Assembly: GCF_009707955.1 (NCBI RefSeq)
Contig: NZ_WMDQ01000007.1
Span: 186,001 to 250,000, forward strand
Origin: Flavobacterium sp. LC2016-13
GTDB lineage: Bacteria > Bacteroidota > Bacteroidia > Flavobacteriales > Flavobacteriaceae
DNA: 64,000 nt
Direction: 5' to 3'
Shown: piece after piece, positions 58,167-64,000 of the stretch
Numbering within the stretch: the stretch's first letter is position 1
Layout: each line of letters starts with the position of its first letter
Position numbers and translations under genes: made by a program
The notes under the pieces: model-generated
Database searches by the model: none
The model's input: the letters and a program-made list of their open reading frames with translations, nothing else
Told to the model about the DNA's origin: nothing

Positions 58167-59402
58167 TTAGAAAATAGAATATGCGAAAACGAAATCAATT
58201 GCTTTATATTCAGCAGAAAAGCTTTGGTAATCACGCAATAATTCTTTTTTTGTGTTTGTTCTGATTTCAGCACTAAATTTATTTCTGAAATTATATCCTA
58301 ATCCAAAAACAAAATTAGATCCTGAATTACTTTCATTTTTAACATTTTGATCAAATGATATGCTTGCTTTTCCTCTTACATCAAATGAATAAGCGGTATT
58401 TATGAAAATTTTCGAACTTTTGTTTAGAAGGAAATAATAACGTAATCCTATCGGAATCTGAATACTTGTATATTTAATTTCTGCATTACGAGTTGTTAAA
58501 GGAGAAGTTAAGAAAGGGCCTGGTCTTCTGTAATCTTTAGTGTTTTCATATTTCTGATACATTGGATTCAAAAAGAGACTCCATTTATTTTTATTAAAAG
58601 GAAGTACATATTCTGCTTCTAAACCTATTTTGAAACTAGTTTTGTTATCTAATTTTACATCTGTTGATGGCATATCACCATCATTCATTGTTAGCGAGAC
58701 AAAACTAATTCCCGGAGTTATTTTTAGTAAAAAATGATCTTCACTTGTTTTTGACAATTCACGGCTCGGGGTTTTATTGTCGTTATTATTGTATTTTAAA
58801 AAGTATTTTGTAAGATCAGCTTTTTTATACTGTAGGTTTTTAATTTCTCTATCATTCGTATTAGACAATCTCACATTATTATTTAATTGTTGTTTGTAGT
58901 AATTGTTTTCTTTTAATTCTCCAGTAGATTTACCATCTTCTAACAAAATATATTTTAAGTGAACAAGTTGCTCCAAAGGGACTGTTTTTGTTTCATAAAA
59001 ATATCTGATAAGATTTTCATCTTTATACGAATATAGTGTTGCCTCTCCCTGAACCAATAATCTTAAGAAAAGAGTATTTTCTTCCCATACCGGCTTTCCG
59101 GTTTGAGATACTTTGGTTAAATCTTCACTAGAGCGATCTATTTTTATGTTAGCTCTTTTGAAGGTTGTAGTATTATCGATGCCAAATTCCTGAACATTAG
59201 CAATAGTTTCTGTTTTATAATCGTTGTCATTAATCTGGATCTTAAATTTAAAATCTATTGGATTATTTCCCCAGTCTAAATTTTTTATAAAGCATTCTGT
59301 TCTTTTTCCGTCATTGGAGATAAAATATCCTTTCTCAAATGAAATTTGAGCATTCATAATCGAGAAATAAAATAAAAAGGCAAATAGTAAGGTTTTTTTC
59401 AT
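58167..59402 (-). CDS. Secreted outer-membrane beta-barrel protein, unknown function
   Basis: 411 residues from the ATG at 59402, which begins a signal peptide (MKKTLLFAFLFYFSIMNAQ); a longer frame to 59465 has no support. The N-terminal half (about 20-200) is a soluble beta-rich domain (FEKGYFISNDGKRTECFIKN). The C-terminal half alternates strands with a PorT-like pattern (FLNPMYQKYENTKDYRRPGP, IPIGLRYYFLLN, FVFGLGYNFRNKFSAEIRTN, AIDFVFAYSIF with final Phe), as in outer-membrane barrels. The gene is flanked by a perfect-palindrome terminator. Ligand and role are unknown. Confidence 0.78.
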   Translation of the reverse strand: MKKTLLFAFLFYFSIMNAQISFEKGYFISNDGKRTECFIKNLDWGNNPIDFKFKIQINDNDYKTETIANVQEFGIDNTTTFKRANIKIDRSSEDLTKVSQTGKPVWEENTLFLRLLVQGEATLYSYKDENLIRYFYETKTVPLEQLVHLKYILLEDGKSTGELKENNYYKQQLNNNVRLSNTNDREIKNLQYKKADLTKYFLKYNNNDNKTPSRELSKTSEDHFLLKITPGISFVSLTMNDGDMPSTDVKLDNKTSFKIGLEAEYVLPFNKNKWSLFLNPMYQKYENTKDYRRPGPFLTSPLTTRNAEIKYTSIQIPIGLRYYFLLNKSSKIFINTAYSFDVRGKASISFDQNVKNESNSGSNFVFGLGYNFRNKFSAEIRTNTKKELLRDYQSFSAEYKAIDFVFAYSIF

Positions 59403-59604
59403 TTTGGTTTTTTTAATTGCGTCGAAAGTAGAGAAAAAAAAATGGAGTTTTTTACGGCTTTCCACATTTTTAATTTTTTTCTGGAGTTATTTTGTGTAAT
59501 GTGTTGAATTTTAATTTTAAAAAATCGATTTAAAAATCTTATGGTTTAAAAATTGAATTATCATTTAGTGCGATGATTTATATGGACACACTAACGGAAT
59601 TAAT

Positions 59605-59612
59605 TATATTTG
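59605..59612 (+). promoter_or_regulatory. Promoter -7 box (TATATTTG) of tyrS
   Basis: A perfect TAnnTTTG match 18 bases before the ATG at 59631. It overlaps the TTG at 59610, which would otherwise start a longer frame. Confidence 0.6.
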
Positions 59613-59630
59613 CGCAAAATATTTAAAAAA

Positions 59631-60926
59631 ATGAAGAATCTAGTTGAAGAATTAAAGTGGCGCGGTTTATACCATGATAGCATGCCAGGAACGGAAGAAC
59701 AATTGCTAAAAGAGGTAACGGCGGCATATATTGGTTTTGACCCAACGGCAGATTCACTACATATTGGTAGTATGGTTCAGATTATTTTATTGGTTCATTT
59801 AAAGAATTTCGGACATCAGCCTATTGCTTTGGTAGGAGGCGCAACCGGAATGATTGGTGATCCATCTGGAAAATCTGACGAAAGAAATTTGTTAAACGAA
59901 GAAACCCTGGCTAAAAACGTTGCCGGAATCAAAAGTGTTTTGTCTCGTTTCTTAGATTTTAATTCAAAAGATGCAAATGCACCAATTATGGTTAATAACT
60001 ATGATTGGATGAAAGAATTCTCGTTTATTGATTTTGCCCGTGAAGTTGGAAAACGTATCACGGTAAATTATATGATGGCGAAGGATTCTGTTAAAAAGAG
60101 ATTGAGTGGAGAAGGCGAAGGAATGTCTTTTACAGAATTTACGTACCAATTAATTCAGGGATACGATTTTTATCATTTATATAAAAACAACAACTGCCTT
60201 TTGCAAATGGGAGGTTCTGACCAATGGGGAAATATTACCACAGGTACAGAATTAGTCCGCAGAATGGGTGGAGAGAGTGCAAAAGCTTTCGCATTAACAA
60301 CGCCTTTGATTACAAAAGCTGATGGATCTAAATTCGGAAAATCTGAAGGAGGAAATGTTTGGTTAGATGCTGATAAAACTTCGGTATATAAATTTTACCA
60401 ATTTTGGGTAAATGCAACTGATGTTGATGCTGAGAAATATATTAAAATCTTTACTTTCTTAGATAAAGAAACAATTGATGCTTTAATTGAAGAACATAAA
60501 GAAGCTCCGCATTTAAGAGTTTTGCAAAAGAAACTAGCAGAAGAAATTACAATCTTTGTTCATAGTAAAGAAGAATTGGAGAAAGCAATTCAGGCTTCGA
60601 ATATTTTATTTTTAAATTCAACTGCAGAAGATTTGAAGGAATTAGATGAAACAACTTTTTTAGAAGTTTTTGATGGTGTTCCACAAGCTGAAATCGCAAA
60701 AGCTGATCTAGAAAGCGGATTGGATATTGTTACTGTTTTAAATGAAAAAACGGGTTTCTTTAAATCTAACGGAGAAGCAAGACGTGCTTTAACAGCAAAT
60801 TCAATTTCGGTAAACAGAGAAAAAATTAAAGAAGATTTTGTTTTGACTGCAAATGATTTAATTAATAATCAATTTGTTTTATTACAAAGCGGAAAGAAAA
60901 ACTACTTTGTGATTCGTGTGGTTTAA
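59631..60926 (+). CDS. tyrS: Tyrosyl-tRNA synthetase
   Basis: 431 residues from the ATG inside the longer frame, since the promoter lies on the preceding codons. Class I motifs: the HIGH-type signature DPTADSLHIGSMVQIILL (about 34-51) and KFGKSEGGNVWLD (KMSKS type). GYDFYHLYKNNNCLLQMGGS with DQWGNITTGTELVRR identifies TyrRS. The C-terminal S4 domain is at about 360-431 (KSNGEARRALTANSISVNRE). It charges tRNA-Tyr. The convergent spacer after it holds an inverted word repeat. Confidence 0.97.
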   Translation: MKNLVEELKWRGLYHDSMPGTEEQLLKEVTAAYIGFDPTADSLHIGSMVQIILLVHLKNFGHQPIALVGGATGMIGDPSGKSDERNLLNEETLAKNVAGIKSVLSRFLDFNSKDANAPIMVNNYDWMKEFSFIDFAREVGKRITVNYMMAKDSVKKRLSGEGEGMSFTEFTYQLIQGYDFYHLYKNNNCLLQMGGSDQWGNITTGTELVRRMGGESAKAFALTTPLITKADGSKFGKSEGGNVWLDADKTSVYKFYQFWVNATDVDAEKYIKIFTFLDKETIDALIEEHKEAPHLRVLQKKLAEEITIFVHSKEELEKAIQASNILFLNSTAEDLKELDETTFLEVFDGVPQAEIAKADLESGLDIVTVLNEKTGFFKSNGEARRALTANSISVNREKIKEDFVLTANDLINNQFVLLQSGKKNYFVIRVV

Positions 60927-60930
60927 CTGT

Positions 60931-60996
60931 TTAATTGGTTAATTGTTTAATCGAATGTAAAACCGATTAACCGATTCAACAAATCAACGATTAACC
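60931..60996. repeat. Inverted word repeat between convergent tyrS and LuxE-like genes
   Basis: GTTTAATTGGTTAATTGTTT then AATCG faces CGATTAACCGATTCAACAAA then TCAACGATTAACCG. It probably forms a terminator for both genes. Confidence 0.5.
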
Positions 60997-60998
60997 GT

Positions 60999-61979
60999 TT
61001 ACAATACCATCAAGTTACAACCACGAATATCAGAATTATCAAAACGTCCCAATACCTCGAAAGAGTTGTTGGGATTTTTTTTGCCTAAATCCTGCGTAGC
61101 AATAAACGAACAAGAATTGATATTAGCTAAATCAATAACATTTATTCCGCCTGTTTTTCCGTCTTTTACATAAGTGAGAGCATCTTCGGGATCACGAACC
61201 AAAATGTGCATCCATGACGGACATTCGAACACGCCTTCGCCTAAAGAATAGGCTTGTGCCAGAAGTTCGGTCATTCCGTATTCAGAATGAATTGCATTTA
61301 CGCCAAAACCTTTGCAGAGTTGTTCATGCAATTCTTCACGAATCATTTCTTTGCGTTTGCCTTTCATTCCCCCAGTTTCCATAATAATGGTATTCTGAAG
61401 TTGGAATTGATGTTTTTCGATCAAATCCAGTAAAGCGTAAGTAACACCAATTAAAATCACATTTTGCCCTGATTCATCTAAAGCAGTTAGTTTTTTTATT
61501 AAGTCGTCGTGGTTGTGTAAATAAAACCCGCTTTCAGGCTGATTGGATAGTTTTATTAAATCTTCGACCATATAAATTAGCGAAGATCCATCGCGTTCGA
61601 GATAAGACGGCAAAAGCGCTAAAACAACGTAATCTTCGATATTGCCATAAAATTGAGAAAATCCATTGCGGTAACTTTCCTCATATAGGGAAACATCGGT
61701 CACTAAATGTCTGCTCGTAATCATTCCTGTAGTTCCGCTGCTGGTAAAAGTAACCTGAGCAGGAGTAGTATTTGAAACAACTTCGTGGCTTTTAAAAAAC
61801 TGAATAGGTAAAAACGGAATTTGCTCCAGTGATTTTATCTGTTGTGGATTTACTTTTAAAAAATCGCAGAAATCACTATATACCTGATTATTCTCGTGCT
61901 GAAAACGAAACACTTTTAATGCTATTTTTTCAAATTGTTTCTGACTAGAAATCGTAAATATATCGTTGGCTGTGATCAA
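60999..61979 (-). CDS. LuxE/PaaK-family acyl-protein synthetase-like protein
   Basis: 326 residues from a TTG at 61979; no ATG lies in frame close by, and a promoter box (TATCTTTG) lies directly upstream. The segment VTFTSSGTTGMITSRHLVT is the adenylate-forming P-loop-like signature, and the overall pattern matches the LuxE family. No lux genes are present. In Bacteroidota, related proteins occur with aryl polyene or fatty-acyl pathways; here the gene is alone, so its acid substrate is unknown. Its protein may activate and transfer an acyl group. Confidence 0.8.
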   Translation of the reverse strand: MITANDIFTISSQKQFEKIALKVFRFQHENNQVYSDFCDFLKVNPQQIKSLEQIPFLPIQFFKSHEVVSNTTPAQVTFTSSGTTGMITSRHLVTDVSLYEESYRNGFSQFYGNIEDYVVLALLPSYLERDGSSLIYMVEDLIKLSNQPESGFYLHNHDDLIKKLTALDESGQNVILIGVTYALLDLIEKHQFQLQNTIIMETGGMKGKRKEMIREELHEQLCKGFGVNAIHSEYGMTELLAQAYSLGEGVFECPSWMHILVRDPEDALTYVKDGKTGGINVIDLANINSCSFIATQDLGKKNPNNSFEVLGRFDNSDIRGCNLMVL

Positions 61980-61990
61980 AACTTTTTTTG

Positions 61991-61998
61991 CAAAGATA
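61991..61998 (-). promoter_or_regulatory. Promoter -7 box (TATCTTTG) of the LuxE-like gene
   Basis: On the minus strand TATCTTTG fits TAnnTTTG. The leader to the TTG start would be only about five bases, which supports an unusual, nearly leaderless start. Confidence 0.4.
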
Positions 61999-62025
61999 AT
62001 TATAATTGCAGGAATTTAAGACAAT

Positions 62026-62053
62026 AAAAAAGCCCCAATGTTATTTGGAGCTT
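62026..62053 (-). terminator. Hairpin terminator after the type IX sorting-domain gene
   Basis: On the minus strand AAAGCTCCAAAT faces ATTGGGGCTTT followed by a T-run, downstream of the 113-residue gene. Confidence 0.7.
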
Positions 62054-62073
62054 TGAGTTTATTTTATGTTTTC

Positions 62074-62415
62074 TTATCGGATGATGAGCTTTCGGGTTGC
62101 AGAAGCATTTTCTTCGCTAATTTTTATGATATAAACGCCAGGCGCTAAATCAGCAACATTCAATTCTCTTGAAGATAAATGTGTCTGGATTACTTTTTTT
62201 CCTAAAACATCAAAAACAACAACTTCTTTTTCTAAGTCATTTTTAGATGAAATATATACTTTTCCGTTTGTAACCGGGTTAGGATACAAGCTTAGTCCCT
62301 CAATAGTCGTACTTGCGTCCTGAGGTTTTGGTAATTGCTTACTATCTTGAGCAGAAGCGCTCAGAGTAAAGAAAAATGCCAATAAGAATGTAATATAAAA
62401 GTAGTTTTTTGCCAT
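62074..62415 (-). CDS. Minimal type IX secretion sorting-domain protein
   Basis: 113 residues from the ATG at 62415, which begins the signal peptide (MAKNYFYITFLLAFFFTLSA, cleaved after SAQ). After about 17 residues the remainder is the type IX C-terminal sorting domain, type A: LSLYPNPVTNGKVYISSKN, VVVFDVLGKKVIQTHL, LNVADLAPGVYIIKISEENA and TRKLIIR. There is almost no cargo domain. The sorting domain is cleaved and the protein is passed through the type IX machinery. It is the last of the TonB receptor-lipoprotein cluster but is separated from the lipoprotein gene by a hairpin. Confidence 0.9.
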   Translation of the reverse strand: MAKNYFYITFLLAFFFTLSASAQDSKQLPKPQDASTTIEGLSLYPNPVTNGKVYISSKNDLEKEVVVFDVLGKKVIQTHLSSRELNVADLAPGVYIIKISEENASATRKLIIR

Positions 62416-62466
62416 CGCATTGTTTTGATTAATGTAAATATACAAAAAAAATTACAAAAATTACGC

Positions 62467-62502
62467 CAAAAAAAAACATCCTAAATATTTAGGATGTTTT
62501 TA
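62467..62502. terminator. Palindromic terminator after the beta-helix lipoprotein gene
   Basis: AAAAACATCCTAAAT is followed by its exact complement ATTTAGGATGTTTTT. It lies just upstream of the sorting-domain gene. Confidence 0.8.
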
Positions 62503-62529
62503 ACATTTTATATTTTATTTCGAAGTAAA

Positions 62530-63726
62530 TTATTTGATCAAGTTAACTCCGTCAACAGTTGCCCATGCTCCAGCAGTTAATGTAGCTCCAGTAGCAGTAG
62601 TACTAGTTGACCAGTTTGCAGCAGGAAGAAAGCTATCAGCAGATAATGTAAAAGTAGCCTGTCCTGAAATGAAGATAATAGGAGAGTTAGTAATTTTTAC
62701 ATTGTTTAATTTGATTTTTCCACCAGCAACTTGATGATCATAAGTTACTTTATCTAGTATTTGTAACACACCACCATTAAATGCTGTAGGTGTAGTTTGA
62801 CTAACATAACCATCGATTACGATATTACTGTAGTCTCCATTTCCTTCTTTTTTAAATTGAATAGCATCCAATTGAATTTCTTTTTGTTCTTCTGTAACCG
62901 TACCTGCAGCTCTTTTTAGAGTGATATTAGTTACTTTTGGAAAAAATGCATTGTCATTTGAAGAAGCTTCGATTTCCATACCATAGTTTCCTTTATCAAC
63001 TTGGTAAGCATACCAGTTTGAATTTGCTTGACCTTGCCATCCATCTTGCCAGTCAAATGAATCATCATAGTTACCATAAGAGATAGCATTAGTCATACTT
63101 ACAGTTCCTCCAAAAAATTCGAATCCGTCATCAGCACCTTTGTAAGATACTAAGTGATCTAAAGTTGTTCCTGAACCTACTGAGTAAAAAGTAAAACCAT
63201 TGTTTTCTTTTGCACCGTCAGCTAATTTTGAACCAGCGTATTCCACTCTTGTGAAAACTAATGAACCACCATTGTGAGTAGCATTTGTACCTCCGTAAGA
63301 GATGTTATTACCGTCTTCAGATGTTGAAGTTGTTCCTCCGCCAGCTACTTTTGCAGGAGCATCACCATACATAATGATTCCTCCCCAAGATCCTGGAACC
63401 TTAGATTTTTCTGTAAATACTACTGGTTGGTCAGCAGTACCTTTTGTAATTAATTTTCCGTCTTTCAAAACAACTAGAGCATTGTCGCCTGTAGCTTTGT
63501 CAATCGTGATTGTAGATCCTGCTTCAAAAGTTACAGTTACACCAGCATTGATTTTTACGATACCTTTTAAAGTGTAGTTACCATAAGCGTAAGTTTTGTT
63601 TGCAGTGATTGTACCTGTGATTTCGCCTGTTGCAGGTGTCGGTGCAGGAGTTGGATCATCACTACTTGAGCAAGAATTTAAAAATAATCCTGTAGCAAGT
63701 GCTAAAGCAAAAAGTTTAGTTTTCAT
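62530..63726 (-). CDS. Surface lipoprotein with parallel beta-helix domain
   Basis: 398 residues from the ATG at 63726 (MKTKLFALALATGLFLNSC). Cys19 is the lipid anchor, followed by SSSDD and a Pro/Thr linker. The mature protein is a right-handed beta-helix with short repeats (GVTVTFEAGSTITIDKATGD, DDGFEFFGGTVSMTNAISYG, YDDSFDWQDGWQGQ). The acidic SSSDD after the Cys resembles the export signal for surface display in Flavobacteriia. The gene lies downstream of a TonB receptor gene. Proteins of this shape are often misnamed multidrug transporter in databases, without evidence. Confidence 0.85.
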   Translation of the reverse strand: MKTKLFALALATGLFLNSCSSSDDPTPAPTPATGEITGTITANKTYAYGNYTLKGIVKINAGVTVTFEAGSTITIDKATGDNALVVLKDGKLITKGTADQPVVFTEKSKVPGSWGGIIMYGDAPAKVAGGGTTSTSEDGNNISYGGTNATHNGGSLVFTRVEYAGSKLADGAKENNGFTFYSVGSGTTLDHLVSYKGADDGFEFFGGTVSMTNAISYGNYDDSFDWQDGWQGQANSNWYAYQVDKGNYGMEIEASSNDNAFFPKVTNITLKRAAGTVTEEQKEIQLDAIQFKKEGNGDYSNIVIDGYVSQTTPTAFNGGVLQILDKVTYDHQVAGGKIKLNNVKITNSPIIFISGQATFTLSADSFLPAANWSTSTTATGATLTAGAWATVDGVNLIK

Positions 63727-63890
63727 AGTTGTGTTATTATGTGTTTTTATTTTTGTCAAAATTAGAACGATAATCTTTTTAAGGTGTTATCTCAATATTA
63801 CTTTACAGTTACCAAAATATAAGTTTAATGTGAAGATAATGTTATGTGTTTTTTGTTGTTTTAATTTTAAACTCAATTCGATTGTGTATA

Positions 63891-63917
63891 AAAAAAGCTC
63901 CAAAAAATGGAGCTTTT
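63891..63917. terminator. Hairpin after the partial TonB-receptor-like gene
   Basis: AAAAGCTCCA faces TGGAGCTTTT with a T-run on the minus strand. It separates the receptor gene from the lipoprotein gene. Confidence 0.7.
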
Positions 63918-63940
63918 AATAATTGTTTTTTTGTTGAGTT

Positions 63941-64000
63941 CTAAAAAGTATATCCAAGTTTTAATGAAAACCCGACTCCTTTTTTATAACTATTAGCCAA
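63941..64000 (-). CDS. C-terminal end of an outer-membrane protein, probably TonB-dependent receptor (5' part beyond window)
   Basis: Minus-strand codons from the edge read LANSYKKGVGFSLKLGYTF and then stop. A final Phe after alternating strand residues is the classic barrel-end signal, and its order before the beta-helix lipoprotein fits a receptor gene. Only 19 residues are visible, so the identity is inferred. Confidence 0.6.
   Translation of the reverse strand: MANSYKKGVGFSLKLGYTF

Noticed and set aside
60999..61979. Bioluminescence (lux) gene
   Set aside because: Only the LuxE-like fold is present; no luciferase or reductase genes nearby.
63302..63919. Plus-strand frames opposite the beta-helix lipoprotein
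   Set aside because: Antisense shadows; the minus-strand gene has a lipoprotein signal and repeat structure.

Overview
The window looks like chromosomal DNA from a Flavobacterium (family Flavobacteriaceae, Bacteroidota). The evidence is a low G+C content, promoter boxes of the Bacteroidota type (TAnnTTTG) in front of many genes, the families DUF3098, DUF4271, DUF4296 and DUF5686, a type IX secretion C-terminal domain, TonB-dependent receptors, and intergenic spaces filled with short word-like repeats. Most of it is ordinary core genome. No phage, insertion sequence, CRISPR array or rRNA operon was seen.

Layout. 1-2.8 kb: the end of a sigma-54 response regulator, meeting a hybrid histidine kinase tail to tail. 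3-8 kb: a secreted S9 peptidase, then an FAD oxidoreductase, the glycosyltransferase mtgA and an LpxR-like lipid A deacylase. 8-11.8 kb: an accessory patch with a PIN nuclease, a YegP-like protein, an XRE regulator, a DUF2185 (immunity-like) protein, a small membrane protein, a GIY-YIG nuclease and tRNA-Ala(GGC), the last flanked by two broken tRNA copies. 11.9-16 kb: an enoyl-CoA hydratase family protein, a 58-residue membrane peptide, queD, lpxH and a seven-haem cytochrome c lipoprotein. 16-27 kb: alpha/beta hydrolase, MFS transporter, recJ, HopJ-family protein, rsmI, tdk, rpoN and asnS. 27-35 kb: TPR-like protein, MMPL/RND exporter, SMR exporter, a LytS/LytTR two-component pair and a CPA2 antiporter. 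35-42 kb: leuS, then a ModE-like regulator, a TonB-dependent receptor and a molybdopterin-domain lipoprotein. 42-48.6 kb: ftsX-DUF3098-uppP-truB, pyrH and frr. 48.6-64 kb: DUF5686 protein, Zn peptidase, AsnC regulator, DUF4271-hemD, a dolichyl-phosphate-mannose-synthase-like transferase with pyrC and a DUF4296 lipoprotein, tyrS, a LuxE-like protein, and finally a TonB receptor, beta-helix lipoprotein and type IX sorting-domain cluster running off the right edge.

How the genes relate. The core genes serve translation (leuS, asnS, tyrS, frr, truB, rsmI, tRNA-Ala), envelope building (mtgA, uppP, lpxH, ftsX), nucleotide and cofactor synthesis (pyrH, pyrC, tdk, hemD, queD) and regulation (rpoN together with a sigma-54 activator).

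Most interesting points: (1) a GIY-YIG nuclease gene sits inside a tRNA-Ala cluster, runs into a tRNA pseudogene for its last codons, and the pseudogene anticodon arms have been replaced by a CCCGA/TCGGG palindrome; (2) the same palindrome, and another intergenic-type repeat, appear in frame inside leuS; (3) a ModE-TonB receptor-molybdopterin-domain lipoprotein cluster suggests an outer-membrane molybdenum or tungsten uptake system; (4) there are several distinct intergenic repeat families, including arrays with an 8-base period.
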